Below are positions 24,059 to 32,810 of a stretch of 64,000 nt of DNA, piece by piece. The position numbers and the translations under genes are program-made. Where the stretch lies: assembly GCF_900103875.1 (NCBI RefSeq), contig NZ_LT629705.1, positions 3,729,001-3,793,000 on the forward strand, read 5' to 3'. This DNA comes from Pseudomonas arsenicoxydans (lineage in GTDB: Bacteria; Pseudomonadota; Gammaproteobacteria; Pseudomonadales; Pseudomonadaceae). Every line of letters begins with the position of its first letter. The stretch's first letter is position 1. The notes below the pieces were generated by a model. The model made no database searches. It was not told the DNA's origin and was given only the letters and a program-made list of their open reading frames with translations.

Positions 24059-25303
24059 ATGACGCTCAAGCTCTCTCGCTCTCTGCTGGCCACTAGCCTT
24101 GGCCTGACCCTCGCCCTCGGCGTTTTGGCCCCTGCGGCCTTCGCTGAACCCCACAAGCAAGTCCTCGCCGATTCCGAACAATACAAGGGTGAAGCCCTGA
24201 AACTCCTGGAACGGCTGGTGAACATCGACTCCGGTTCCGGCTACGAGCCCGGCCTGACGCAAGTGCGCGACATCGCCATCGATGAGCTGAAAAAACTTGG
24301 CTTCAGCATCGAACTGGTGCCGAACACGCCGGACAAGAGCAGCCACGTGATCGCCACGCTCAAAGGCACCGGCAAGGCGAAAATCCTGCTGATGGCGCAC
24401 ATGGACACCGTGTTCAAGGAAGGCTCGGCCGCCGAGCGCCCGTTTCACATCAAGGAGGGTCGCGCCTACGGACCGGGCGTGATGGATGACAAGGGCGGCA
24501 TCGTCGCCGGGATCTATGCGCTGAAAGTCCTTAAGAATCTCGACTTCAAGGACTATGCGCAGATCACTTTCCTGCTCGACGCCAGTGAAGAAACCGGCTC
24601 GGACATCGCCACCGACCTGATCAAGAAAACCGCCAAGGCCCACGACGTAACCCTCAACCTCGAACCGGGCCGCCCGGCGGATGGCCTGGTGCTGTGGCGC
24701 AAAGGCAGCGCCACCGCCGTGGTCGAAGTCAAAGGCAAAGCCGCTCACGCCGGTGTGGCGCCGGAGCTGGGGCGCAACGCGGCGATGGAGGCCGCGCACC
24801 AGATTCTGCAGCTCGGCAAACTGGGCGACGAAGCGAAGAAAACCACCATCAACTTCACCGTGCTCAAGGCCGGCGACCGCACGAACGTGATTCCGGATCA
24901 GGCCACGGCCAAGGCGGATGTGCGGGCAGCGGTGCCGGAAGAATTTGACCGGATCGAGAAGGACCTGGCGCGGGTGTCCCAGGACAAGCTGATTGCGGAT
25001 ACGCAAGTCACGACCACCCTCCAACGCGGCCTGCCGCCGATGCCGCAGACGGCGGAATCGGATCGACTGATGGCGATGGCGCAAGGGATCTACGGTGAGA
25101 TCGGTCGCAAGTTGACCGAAGAAGGCAGTGGCGGGGCGGCAGACGCAAGTCTATCGGCCGGTGTGGGCACGCCGACACTGGACGGGTTCGGGATTGTTGG
25201 CGGCAATATCCATACGCCCGAGGAGTACGCGGAGGTCGAAAGCGTGGCGCCGCGGATTTATCTGTTGTCGCGGATGATTATGGAATTGGCCAAAGCTCAC
25301 TGA
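24059..25303 (+). CDS. Glutamate carboxypeptidase (CPG2-like M20 peptidase)
   Basis: A 414-residue exported M20 zinc peptidase resembling carboxypeptidase G2 of Pseudomonas, which removes C-terminal glutamate from folates. Signal peptide residues 1-29 (LALGVLAPAAFA cleavage). Zinc and catalytic residues: H114 in AHMDTV, D143 in VMDDKGG, E177/E178 in DASEETGS, a Glu in NLEPGRP and a His in GGNIHTPEEY. The dimerisation (lid) domain lies in the middle. Start ATG has AAGGA. Periplasmic salvage of glutamate from peptides or folate is the likely role. Confidence 0.88.
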   Translation: MTLKLSRSLLATSLGLTLALGVLAPAAFAEPHKQVLADSEQYKGEALKLLERLVNIDSGSGYEPGLTQVRDIAIDELKKLGFSIELVPNTPDKSSHVIATLKGTGKAKILLMAHMDTVFKEGSAAERPFHIKEGRAYGPGVMDDKGGIVAGIYALKVLKNLDFKDYAQITFLLDASEETGSDIATDLIKKTAKAHDVTLNLEPGRPADGLVLWRKGSATAVVEVKGKAAHAGVAPELGRNAAMEAAHQILQLGKLGDEAKKTTINFTVLKAGDRTNVIPDQATAKADVRAAVPEEFDRIEKDLARVSQDKLIADTQVTTTLQRGLPPMPQTAESDRLMAMAQGIYGEIGRKLTEEGSGGAADASLSAGVGTPTLDGFGIVGGNIHTPEEYAEVESVAPRIYLLSRMIMELAKAH

Positions 25304-25305
25304 AT

Positions 25306-25431
25306 GATCGTTCCCACGTCGAGGCGTCGAACCGTCTGCGTGGGAATGCCTCAACGGACGCTCCGCGTTCGGCTCCGGAAGGGACGCAGAGCGTCCCGGG
25401 CTGCATTCCCACGCAGAGCGCGGGAACGATC
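25306..25431. repeat. CGTTCCCACGC-class palindromic repeat
   Basis: Begins GATCGTTCCCACG and ends with its complement CGGGAACGATC, with nested palindromes (GCGTGGGAATGC, GACGCTCCGCGTTCGG, GCGGAGCGTCC-like) inside. A nearly identical element stands at 42808-42914. It lies directly behind the CPG2-like gene. Confidence 0.85.
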
Positions 25432-25580
25432 GACTTGTGGCGCACAACTTTCCAAGACGTTTCCTACAACGTACCCTGTTGCCGCGTTTCGGTATCGACC
25501 CCTATAGTTCGGGCTCGCGGAATACTCTGCGAACGACCTTGGCCGGTCGATATCTGAAACGCTACAGCACGTCGCGTCAT

Positions 25581-25706
25581 GGCGGCTGTGCGCGGGACAC
25601 CTTCGGGTGTGCCGGGTCTCAGGTACCGGTCGGCCAACCCGCACACGGCTGCCACCTTTACTCGCTTGGCCGCGAACGGTGGTAGTTCTAACCTGGAGTT
25701 ACACCA
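25581..25706 (+). promoter_or_regulatory. Structured 5' leader of the small protein gene
   Basis: Arms GGCGGCTGTGCGCGGG (25581-25596) and CCCGCACACGGCTGCC (25638-25653) pair over 16 positions with two G-U pairs and one mismatch. Within them is a perfect ACACC-TTCG-GGTGT hairpin (25597-25610). A second pairing CCACC (25652-25656) with GGTGG (25678-25682) could compete with the outer stem. The ribosome binding site GGAG follows. The arrangement suggests a cis-acting RNA, perhaps with two alternative folds. From 25432 to 25580 only a possible promoter (TTGCCG, 18 bases, TATAGT near 25478-25510) is seen. Confidence 0.55.
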
Positions 25707-26009
25707 ATGTTCGACCAAGTCATGCCGCGCTACCTCCCCATCGACACCTACGACGCCGAAAACCCGGTGCTCTTCATCAATACCCATAAAGAACTCAGTG
25801 ATCTCGCCGCCTGCGCTGCGCATCGCTTTACCGTGGTTCGCGATCTGGCTGACACCTTGTCCACTCTGGGTCTCAAAGGCATTTCCGATTGTGATTTGAC
25901 GCGTGTGACGAGCGCCGTGCATCTGTTGATGCGCGAGGGCTGTGCGATTCTGGATGTGATTCAGGCGCGGGCGTTGCAGCGGGAGGAGGGGTTCAAGACT
26001 GCAGTTTAA
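25707..26009 (+). CDS. Small Pseudomonas protein (100 aa), DUF3077/DUF6124-like
   Basis: A 100-residue soluble protein. The second half (FTVVRDLADTLSTLGLKG then a helix ending VIQARALQRE) resembles the small DUF3077/DUF6124-type proteins that occur in multiple copies in Pseudomonas genomes; the family is not certain. Good Shine-Dalgarno (GGAG) before ATG. It sits behind a strongly structured leader. Function unknown. Confidence 0.65.
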   Translation: MFDQVMPRYLPIDTYDAENPVLFINTHKELSDLAACAAHRFTVVRDLADTLSTLGLKGISDCDLTRVTSAVHLLMREGCAILDVIQARALQREEGFKTAV

Positions 26010-26024
26010 CGGTGATTGAACTGA

Positions 26025-26126
26025 CGCCATCGCGAGCAGGCTCACTCCCACATTGGATTGCAGGCGTACACAAATCATGTGTCCACCAAAAAATCACTGT
26101 GGGAGTGAGCCTGCTCGCGATGGCGT
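26025..26126. repeat. REP pair, inverted (GGGAGTGAGCCTGCTCGCGATGGCG class)
   Basis: Two perfectly complementary arms, 26025-26052 and 26098-26126 (CGCCATCGCGAGCAGGCTCA and complement), around a 45-base centre. It lies between the convergent ends of the 100-residue gene and the oxaloacetate decarboxylase gene and may end both transcripts. Confidence 0.9.
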
Positions 26127-26161
26127 CGGCTCGGTTCATATACTCAAACTCGCTGAACGAG

Positions 26162-27031
26162 TTACTCCTTCACACTCATAAACTCTTCCGCCCAACGGAT
26201 GTATTCCTCCGGCTGCGTATAAGTATGAGTTAGCTCGGTGGCGCTCAAATCCGCCGCCTGGGTAAAGATCTGCCGCTGCTCGCGCAAGCTGTCGTAGGTC
26301 GCCTTGATTGCTGCGAAGTACGCGCCGTGACCGTCGATGGTCACTCGCACGCCCAGTTCAGCCAGGCGTTTGTCATCGCGCAGCGCCGGGTTGCCGTAAG
26401 TGACGAGCATCAGCGGCACGCTCAGGTGTTCGGCAATCTGCTCGAGGTGATCGAAGTCGCGCACGCCGACCATGCAAATGCCGTCGGCACCGGCTTTCTG
26501 GTATTGCTGGGTGCGGCTGATGACTTCCTGCACCGGCAGTATCCCGGCATTGGTGCGAGCAATGATTGCCATCTCTGTATCGACCCGCGCTTCCAGGGCC
26601 GCGCGAATCTTGCCGACGCCTTCCGCCACCCCGATCAGGTCGGTGGATTTGCGGCCGAATTGTGCCGGCAGCAGGGTGTCTTCGATGGTCAGCGCAGCGA
26701 TGCCGGCGCGTTCCAGCTCGACGATGGTGCGCATCACGTTGAGTGCGTTGCCGTAGCCGTGGTCGGCGTCGGCGATCACTGGCAATTGCGCCACACGGCC
26801 AATGCGCGTGGCCTGTTCGGCGAACTCGCTGAGGCTGATCAAGGCGAAGTCAGGGGCGCCCAGCACCTGCAATGACGCAACCGATCCCCCCAGGATGCCC
26901 ACTTCAAAACCCAGGTCAGCGGCAATGCGGGCCGACATCGGGTCGAAGACCGACGCCGTGTGATAGCAAGCGTTGGACGCAAACAGCTCGCGAAAGCTAC
27001 GGCGCAAATCTTGATGAGAGAGCCTGGACAT
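26162..27031 (-). CDS. Oxaloacetate decarboxylase (isocitrate lyase/PEP mutase superfamily)
   Basis: A 289-residue protein that matches the P. aeruginosa PA4872 type, shown to decarboxylate oxaloacetate. The TIM-barrel metal and substrate motifs are visible: [16 protein letters not shown] (residues 47-62), [14 protein letters not shown] (Mg-binding Asp), [12 protein letters not shown] and AIIARTNAG. Start ATG 27031 gives the family length; the frame to 27106 adds 25 unrelated residues. Transcribed alone; cytoplasmic role in C4/C3 balance inferred. Confidence 0.88.
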   Translation of the reverse strand: MSRLSHQDLRRSFRELFASNACYHTASVFDPMSARIAADLGFEVGILGGSVASLQVLGAPDFALISLSEFAEQATRIGRVAQLPVIADADHGYGNALNVMRTIVELERAGIAALTIEDTLLPAQFGRKSTDLIGVAEGVGKIRAALEARVDTEMAIIARTNAGILPVQEVISRTQQYQKAGADGICMVGVRDFDHLEQIAEHLSVPLMLVTYGNPALRDDKRLAELGVRVTIDGHGAYFAAIKATYDSLREQRQIFTQAADLSATELTHTYTQPEEYIRWAEEFMSVKE

Positions 27032-27179
27032 ATGAGTTCCACCAATACAAAGGAATGGAAAGGCTTGAGCAAAGGTGTCAACGCCGAAGGAACAAAAGGC
27101 TATCACGCGGGGGAGGTGAAGATGATGACGAATTTTGCACTGACTTGAGTCAATTGATCAGCGCCTTAACTTCGAAGCC

Positions 27180-27209
27180 AAAAAAGACCGCAGACCTTAT
27201 CAGTCTGCA
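27180..27209 (-). terminator. Intrinsic terminator of the three-gene operon
   Basis: Read on the minus strand: GCAGAC, a 7-base loop, GTCTGC, then GGTCTTTTTT. It stands about 30 bases after the stop of the 58-residue peptide gene. Confidence 0.8.
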
Positions 27210-27239
27210 GCCTCGGTGGAGCGTTTAGCGAAAGCGATT

Positions 27240-27416
27240 TCAGCCGTGTGCTGGCACGCTCCAGATGTTTTTGATTTCGTGGATATTGCCTACGTTATAG
27301 CGAGGCATGAAACCGGAGCACGGGGATAGTGCAGTGGTCTTGACCGGGGTATTGATCACGTTGATGCCAGCGTGCATCAGAGGGGTTTGGTTCCATTGGG
27401 TCATAGGCTTGTTCAT
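27240..27416 (-). CDS. 58-residue peptide, possible modified-peptide precursor
   Basis: A 58-residue frame whose ATG follows AAGGA at 8 bases. It starts 39 bases after the cupin-like gene and precedes a good terminator, so it is the third gene of an operon. The N-terminal part (MNKPMTQWNQTPLMHAGINV) is amphipathic and leader-like; one Cys lies in SPCSGF; the end is NIHEIKNIWSVPAHG. There is no signal peptide or membrane helix. I recognise no family. The combination of a short peptide and two operon partners with possible catalytic or binding folds makes a RiPP-like precursor possible, but it could be an ordinary small protein. Confidence 0.6.
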   Translation of the reverse strand: MNKPMTQWNQTPLMHAGINVINTPVKTTALSPCSGFMPRYNVGNIHEIKNIWSVPAHG

Positions 27417-27455
27417 ACGGTTGTTCCTTTTTTTATTTATGGGTGCAGGTATTAA

Positions 27456-28097
27456 CTACCCGCGTTCGAGCATCGACAGCGTTTCTTCATAGAAAGCTGT
27501 TTCGTGCATGGCAATGCCGGGATAGGTCGGCACATAGTTCTCGTCGAAGCACCAGGCTTCCTCTGTTTTAACGGACCGTTGAGGATGAATAAGCAAACTC
27601 AGCGATGCGGACATTGTTGTGGGTGGAAGCTGCTTGTGCACTTCGTACAGTGGGCGCATGTGCAGGATTTCCCCTGGCGCCAGTTTAAGTATTCTTTCTT
27701 CGCCAAGAACTGGTCTTTTCCCAGCTTGGATGGGCGCGTCATCAAGTATTTCTCGTGTAACAGTTGTATACCCGTCTCCGCTATAACCCACGGCGTAAAT
27801 TTCAAAGTCGTGGGTGTGGTTCAGGTCATAGATGAACGTTTCACTTTCATCTTTCGATGAGACCGGAGACCAAAACCCCAAGCGGACAGTAAACAGATCG
27901 TTGTAATGCAATACAAAGGCATAAGCGCCGTAGAGACTGTTCCGTGTGCTGAAACCGTCTTGTTGAATAGCGGTATAAAGGTGCTCACTCAACAATGTAC
28001 GGTTGGTCGCGAGTTGGCGCAGATCTTCCATGATCTTTTGTTTGTCCCGCTCTAGATCGTAAGTCGTTATACGCTCAATAAATGTATTGAGTTTCAT
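27456..28097 (-). CDS. Cupin-like protein of unknown function (213 aa)
   Basis: A 213-residue soluble protein. Residues about 60-175 are beta-rich and contain LNHTHDFEIYAVGYSGDGY, an H-x-H with a following Asp-Phe-Glu as in the first cupin motif, and APGEILHMRPLYEVHKQLPP, a Pro-Gly turn with His residues as in the second. A metal-dependent jelly-roll is therefore likely. The first 55 residues are helical, and the C-terminus is acidic. ATG overlaps the stop of the upstream gene by 4 bases, showing coupling. Family not recognised; codon use is AT-richer than the flanking core genes. Confidence 0.65.
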   Translation of the reverse strand: MKLNTFIERITTYDLERDKQKIMEDLRQLATNRTLLSEHLYTAIQQDGFSTRNSLYGAYAFVLHYNDLFTVRLGFWSPVSSKDESETFIYDLNHTHDFEIYAVGYSGDGYTTVTREILDDAPIQAGKRPVLGEERILKLAPGEILHMRPLYEVHKQLPPTTMSASLSLLIHPQRSVKTEEAWCFDENYVPTYPGIAMHETAFYEETLSMLERG

Positions 28098-28870
28098 GCC
28101 GCTTCACTTTGTTGGTCGAGTAAGAAGTTCAGGTGGTCGTTTTGCAGGTTCCTCAACAGTGGCGCGTAATTCAGTGCGGCCTGCTGGTCCGCTTGCTGAA
28201 TCATCTGAAAGGCCTTCCAGGCGACAGCGGGGTGGTAGTGATAAATCAATTCTTCGGCCACGTTACGTGCCTCTGGATCCTGTGCGGTCTCCAGCAACTC
28301 AAGGCTTACCAGGTAGCGTGCGGCGCTATCGTCGTGGGGGAACCAGGCGATCTTGTCCAATGAGGCACGATCAAACACGCCAATGTCTGCGCTTCGGTCG
28401 GGCAGGTTGATGCTGCCGATAAAGGCCTTATGCCCATGGCCTGTCGGATTGCTGTCGAACAAAACCTTCGTGCCGTCAATGAATAGCGGGTTGTCGGCGT
28501 CGACTATGATTAATTGCCCCAGCGTCAACTTGTCGTCCTGTATTTCATAAAGCTGGACCGGGAAAGACTGATCGTTGATAGCGAAAAGAATACTGTTTCC
28601 TGGAACGGTATAGAGCAGCTCTGACGCACCGGCGTTGTCAGGTGCCTTGAGGCCGATGTTGCCATCGCCGTTACAGTGCAATATCAGTGTTCTGGTATGG
28701 ATGTTTGTCGACTTCATGATCTCTGCACTTCTGGAAGTGTCATGGGTAAGTGCAGTGTTGTTGCTCAACCGATTGGCGAGTCTTTCGATGTGTCTGGTGA
28801 TGTCCAGGGCTTCAAGGCTTTTTATAATTTGGCTTGGCGATAGGCCTTTGTCTAAAAGTGTCTCGATCAT
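28094..28870 (-). CDS. Unknown protein, first gene of three-gene operon (258 aa)
   Basis: A 258-residue cytoplasmic protein. I chose ATG 28870; a TTG at 28912 has no ribosome binding site. The middle (about residues 55-165: TRTLILHCNGDGNIGL, VPGNSILFAINDQSFPVQLY, LGQLIIVDADNPLFIDG) is beta-rich and resembles a metal-free cupin-like sandwich. The last 90 residues are helical and look like HEAT-type or tetratricopeptide-like packing. It overlaps the cupin-like gene by ATGA. It may form a complex with that protein. No family recognised. The 28871-29171 region upstream is AT-rich and without genes; it should hold the operon promoter. Confidence 0.6.
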   Translation of the reverse strand: MIETLLDKGLSPSQIIKSLEALDITRHIERLANRLSNNTALTHDTSRSAEIMKSTNIHTRTLILHCNGDGNIGLKAPDNAGASELLYTVPGNSILFAINDQSFPVQLYEIQDDKLTLGQLIIVDADNPLFIDGTKVLFDSNPTGHGHKAFIGSINLPDRSADIGVFDRASLDKIAWFPHDDSAARYLVSLELLETAQDPEARNVAEELIYHYHPAVAWKAFQMIQQADQQAALNYAPLLRNLQNDHLNFLLDQQSEAA

Positions 28871-29171
28871 GAAGTGGCCTGCTTTGCTGGATTTTAAAGT
28901 GGAGCGTATCAAGAAATAGATTGGTTCAACTATGTCAGTTGTTTGTGGGCTCTCGCATGGTTGATTCTGTGGGTGTAGTTGGTGTGTGTTTTAAGTATGG
29001 TGATGGCAGTGATTGAAGGCAAATCGTTAGTTGTTAGTTGATGTTGTGAGTTGTTATTGGATGTTTTGGGGCGTTGTAACAACTCACGCAGAGTACGTTG
29101 AGGGTTAATAGAAGTGATCCAGCGATCAGGTTAGCGAGTGCCACTGGACCGTGCCTTCAAACCCGGTTGAA

Positions 29172-30206
29172 TTACGCCGCAACAGCCTGCTGCTGTTGAT
29201 TGCGCAGCAACACGGCACGTACCGAGTCGCCGGGTTGCAGTTGCAGGCGTTTGGCCGTGAGGCGGTCGACGATCAGGCTGTTGCCCACCCGTCTGGCCTG
29301 GGCTGCGGTGATGCGGCAGTTCTCCAGGCGCCGATTGTGGATCAGCCAAACCGGGGCCTGCTCGTCTGGCGTACCGATGGCCAATAGCAGTGGCTGGCTG
29401 TCGCGTACGGTGCGAATTTTCGCGATCTGGGCTTCGATCACCGGGCCTGCGTCGAAGATGTCGATGTAACCCTGATGGGCAAACCCTTCGGCGCTGAGGA
29501 TCTTCAGCGCCGGTTCGGTGTTGGGGTGTGCCTTGCCGATGACGGCCTGGGCCTGTTCGGTGAGCAGGCAGGTGTAGAGCGGTTGGCGGGGCATCAGTTC
29601 GGCGATGAACGATTTGCTGCCCAGCCCCGACAGGTGATCGGCGTGGCTGAAATCCATCTTGAAGAAGTGCCGGCCCAGGCTGTCCCAGAACGGTGAACAG
29701 CCATGTTCATCGGCGCGGCCACGCAGTTCTGCGATTAACTTGTCGCCAAAAAAGTGCGGGAATTCGGCAACGAACAACAGGCGCCCCAGCGACAGCAACC
29801 GGCCGTTACTGCCGTGGCGTTGATCGTGCCGCAGGAAGAGCGAGCAGATTTCCGATTGGCCGGTCATCTCGTTGTTCAGGAACAGCGTCGGAATCTGCCG
29901 CTGGATGCCCAGGTCCGGCGACGAGCTGACCGTCAGCCCGACCCGATAGTTGTACCAGGGCTCACGCAGGCCGACGGCGCCGGCCAAGGCACTGATACCA
30001 ACCACTTGCTGATCGTCGTCTTCAAGGACGAACAAATAATCGGCATCTGCTCGCTCGACCTGTTCGGCGAAGGTGCGCTGGGCCCAGCGGACCCGGTGTG
30101 CCAGGCGCTCCTCGTTGGCCGGCAGGGTGGTGAACCCGGGGCCGGCCTGTTGCACCAGATCCATCAAGGCAGGCAGGTCGGTGACGCGAACCGGGCGGAC
30201 AATCAT
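29172..30206 (-). CDS. aruG: Arginine/ornithine N-succinyltransferase beta subunit
   Basis: A 344-residue GNAT-related AstA-family subunit. Seen: MIVRPVRVTDLPALMDL, GVGL-like RVGLTVSSSPDLGI, the acyl-CoA segment ICSLFLRHDQRHGSNGRLLSLGRLLF, SPFWDSLGRHFF and GYIDIFDAGP. The subunit acts with AruF in the first step of the succinyltransferase (AST) pathway. AAGGAG precedes the ATG. The usual aruC and aruD/B neighbours are missing here. This copy sits behind an aminoligase/permease cluster, so the acceptor may be another amino acid or diamine. Confidence 0.85.
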   Translation of the reverse strand: MIVRPVRVTDLPALMDLVQQAGPGFTTLPANEERLAHRVRWAQRTFAEQVERADADYLFVLEDDDQQVVGISALAGAVGLREPWYNYRVGLTVSSSPDLGIQRQIPTLFLNNEMTGQSEICSLFLRHDQRHGSNGRLLSLGRLLFVAEFPHFFGDKLIAELRGRADEHGCSPFWDSLGRHFFKMDFSHADHLSGLGSKSFIAELMPRQPLYTCLLTEQAQAVIGKAHPNTEPALKILSAEGFAHQGYIDIFDAGPVIEAQIAKIRTVRDSQPLLLAIGTPDEQAPVWLIHNRRLENCRITAAQARRVGNSLIVDRLTAKRLQLQPGDSVRAVLLRNQQQQAVAA

Positions 30207-30267
30207 GATGCAGCTCCTTCTTCGCGCCTGCTCGGGCGCTGTCGTTGGTCACGCGGGCGAGTGAGGC

Positions 30268-31284
30268 TCACAGGGCGATCAGCCGGAGCGGGCTGCCCTC
30301 GGTCACGTTCAGGGCGGCGCACATCTGTGCGCTCAATTGCACCGGCTGTCCTGCCTGGACATCCAGTTCGGCGACGATGGCCCGATAGTCCTTCAGTGAA
30401 TCGTTGCTTACGAGGTAACTGCCGCGTGCATCAATGATCGAACCCAGTTGTACCGTGCCGGTCTGGCTCTGGGCGATGGAAAGGATGTTCGAGGTGCGCG
30501 CATACAGGGTCGGCCCGCCGTCGAAAAGGTCGATGTAGCTGTTGGTTTCAAATCCTTCGCGCTCGAGGATATCGAAGGCTTCCTGGCCATCGGGGTGGAT
30601 GCGGCCAATGCACGCCTGCGCCGCCTGCGGCAGCATCGGCACGTAGATCGGGTATTGCGGCATCAGCTCGGCGAGAAAGGTCCGGCTTTCCAGGCCGCAG
30701 AGCCGTTCGGCCTCGGCATAAGGCAGGTCAAAGAAGTGCTTGCCCACCGCATCCCAGAACGGCGACTGCCCTTCATCGGTGCTGAAGCCGACGATCTCGG
30801 TGATCACCGTGTCGGCAAAGCGCTGCGAATGGGCGGCAATGAACAGCAGCCGTGCCCGTGACAGCAACTGCGAAAAGGCTGTTCGCACCAGCGCGGTGTC
30901 GATGTGAAAGCCGCGCAGCAAGGTGTGGCCGTTGAGGTCGTGACATAACGACAGCGCCGGCACGCCATGCTCGATGTTCAGTTCCCGGGAAGCGCTGGTG
31001 AAGTGGCGATTGCGCAGGCTGTAGAACGGCTCGTTGAAACCGGCGGTGGCCAGGATTTCCGAGCAGCCCACCAGCCGTTGGGCCTGCAGGTCCTCAAGCA
31101 CGAAGAAATAGTTCTCCGGGCCATGCGCCTCGACGTTTTTTTCGAACGAGGCGCAGGAATCGAGAATCCTCATGCGCAGGCGTTCGGTGTCGTCCGGCAG
31201 GGACGTGACGCCGACCAGGCTGTCGCGCGCCAGTTGCTGCAACTGGGGCAGGTCGGTTAGTTCGACTGGGCGTAAGACCAGCAT
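30268..31284 (-). CDS. aruF: Arginine/ornithine N-succinyltransferase alpha subunit
   Basis: A 338-residue paralogue of the beta subunit encoded 61 bases downstream. Shared pattern: MLVLRPVELTDLPQLQQLA, LCHDLNGHTLLRGFHID, SRARLLFIAAH, SPFWDAVGKHFFDLPYAEAE, LMPQYPIYVPML and SYIDLFDGGPTLYA. AGGAG lies before the ATG. Together the two form the heteromeric succinyltransferase. The order aruF-aruG matches the aru operon, but the rest of that operon is absent. Confidence 0.85.
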   Translation of the reverse strand: MLVLRPVELTDLPQLQQLARDSLVGVTSLPDDTERLRMRILDSCASFEKNVEAHGPENYFFVLEDLQAQRLVGCSEILATAGFNEPFYSLRNRHFTSASRELNIEHGVPALSLCHDLNGHTLLRGFHIDTALVRTAFSQLLSRARLLFIAAHSQRFADTVITEIVGFSTDEGQSPFWDAVGKHFFDLPYAEAERLCGLESRTFLAELMPQYPIYVPMLPQAAQACIGRIHPDGQEAFDILEREGFETNSYIDLFDGGPTLYARTSNILSIAQSQTGTVQLGSIIDARGSYLVSNDSLKDYRAIVAELDVQAGQPVQLSAQMCAALNVTEGSPLRLIAL

Positions 31285-31403
31285 GGACGCACTCCTGTAT
31301 CAAAGGGTTCGGCGGTTGGCACCGAACCTGACTATCACTGTCAATTTCCACGCGTTAAAGCGGCGGTCGCCTGAATTCTTGTAAGACGCCGCCCTTTTTC
31401 TTG

Positions 31404-32753
31404 TCAGCCGTTGCTCGGATCAGGCAACGCTGTGTTGACGCCGAGCTTGTTCAGGAAAAACAGGTACACCAGACCCAAGGCAATCCAGATCAAGCCGAGT
31501 TTTTGTGCATCGACGCCCATGTTGTACATGATGGCCGCGACGATGATGAAGCCAACGACCGGGCAGATCAGGTGACGGATCACCTGACCGGACTTTTTCC
31601 GACGCCAGTAATAATTGATGACGGTCAGGTGCAGCAACATGAATCCGCTCAGCGCGCCAAAGTTCACCAGCGAGGTGAGGGTGTCCACGGCGTTGATGAA
31701 CAGGTAGCAGATCACCAGCGACAGCAGCGCTACCAGATAGATGCTGAGGTAAGGGGTGTTGTGTTTGGGATGGACCCTGGCCAGTACTTTCGGCAGTTTG
31801 CCGTCCCGGGCCATACCGAACAGCAGGCGCGAAACCGCCGCTTGCGAAGTGATTGCCACCGCCACACCCCAGGCCAGGGCCGTGGCTACGCCGGTCAGGG
31901 TTGCCAGCCAACTGCCGGCAGCCAATTCGGCGATTTCATAGAACGCGGTGTCAGCCGAGGTGAAGCCCATGCCGGCGGCCAGGTCCGTGGCGATCCAGGT
32001 CTGCACGATAAAGATCACACCCATCACAAACAGGGTGATCAACGCAGCCTTGCCAACGTTGCGGCCCGGGTCAGTCTTGATTTCTTCGGCGAGGGTGGAA
32101 ATCGCATCGAATCCGAGGAACGACAGCACCGCAATCGACACGGCTTGCATCAGCAGGGCGAAGTTAAACGTCTCAGGGTTGTACACCGGCGCGAGGGTCA
32201 ACTGACCGTGGCCGCCGCCGTTGTACAGGGCGTTCCAGGCGTAGAACAGGAAAATCCCCAGCACCACGAGTTGCGCGAGCAGAAAGAGGATGTTCAGGCG
32301 CGCGGTGAAGGTGATGCCGCGCAGGTTGACGAAGGTCGCACTGACCAGAAAGGCCAGGATGAAGCCGACTTTGGGAATGTCCGGGTAAAGGTGATTCAGC
32401 GCCATGGCCGCATAAACGTAGAGCAGCGGCGGAATCAGCAGGTAATCGAGCAGCATCAGCCAGCCGGCGATAAACCCGACATGCGGATTGAGGCCGCGTT
32501 GCGCGTAGGAATACACCGAGCCGGCAACCGGAAAGGCCCGCGCCATACTGCCGTAACTCAGCGCCGTGAACAGCATCGCCAACATGCCGATGAGGTAGGC
32601 CAGCGGCACCATCCCCGGTGCTTCGGCATTGACGTAGCCATACACGCCAAAGGGTGCGATGGGGATCATGAAGATCATCCCGTACACCACCAGGTCGGTC
32701 AGCGTCAGGCTGCGTTTCAACTCTTGCTTGTAGCCCAATTCTTCTATTTCCAT
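31404..32753 (-). CDS. APC-family amino acid/polyamine permease
   Basis: A 449-residue permease with about 12 hydrophobic segments. First-helix motif PIAPFGVYGYVNAEAPG and the FDAISTLAEE stretch of helix 6 are typical of the amino acid-polyamine-organocation family, close to the type found next to glutamine synthetase-like ligases (PA5510-like). I use ATG 32753, which has AAGGAG at 9 bases; ATG 32762 has no spacing. It probably imports the substrate of this cluster. Confidence 0.87.
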   Translation of the reverse strand: MEIEELGYKQELKRSLTLTDLVVYGMIFMIPIAPFGVYGYVNAEAPGMVPLAYLIGMLAMLFTALSYGSMARAFPVAGSVYSYAQRGLNPHVGFIAGWLMLLDYLLIPPLLYVYAAMALNHLYPDIPKVGFILAFLVSATFVNLRGITFTARLNILFLLAQLVVLGIFLFYAWNALYNGGGHGQLTLAPVYNPETFNFALLMQAVSIAVLSFLGFDAISTLAEEIKTDPGRNVGKAALITLFVMGVIFIVQTWIATDLAAGMGFTSADTAFYEIAELAAGSWLATLTGVATALAWGVAVAITSQAAVSRLLFGMARDGKLPKVLARVHPKHNTPYLSIYLVALLSLVICYLFINAVDTLTSLVNFGALSGFMLLHLTVINYYWRRKKSGQVIRHLICPVVGFIIVAAIMYNMGVDAQKLGLIWIALGLVYLFFLNKLGVNTALPDPSNG

Positions 32754-32810
32754 AACACCCATCTCCTTGGGATCAACGCAGCTGCACGCTGCGGGTTTGA
32801 CGCGATTCCT

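Noticed and set aside
25306..25431. CRISPR-like repeats in the palindromic repeat clusters
   Set aside because: The units are nested inverted repeats without regular direct repeats and spacers.
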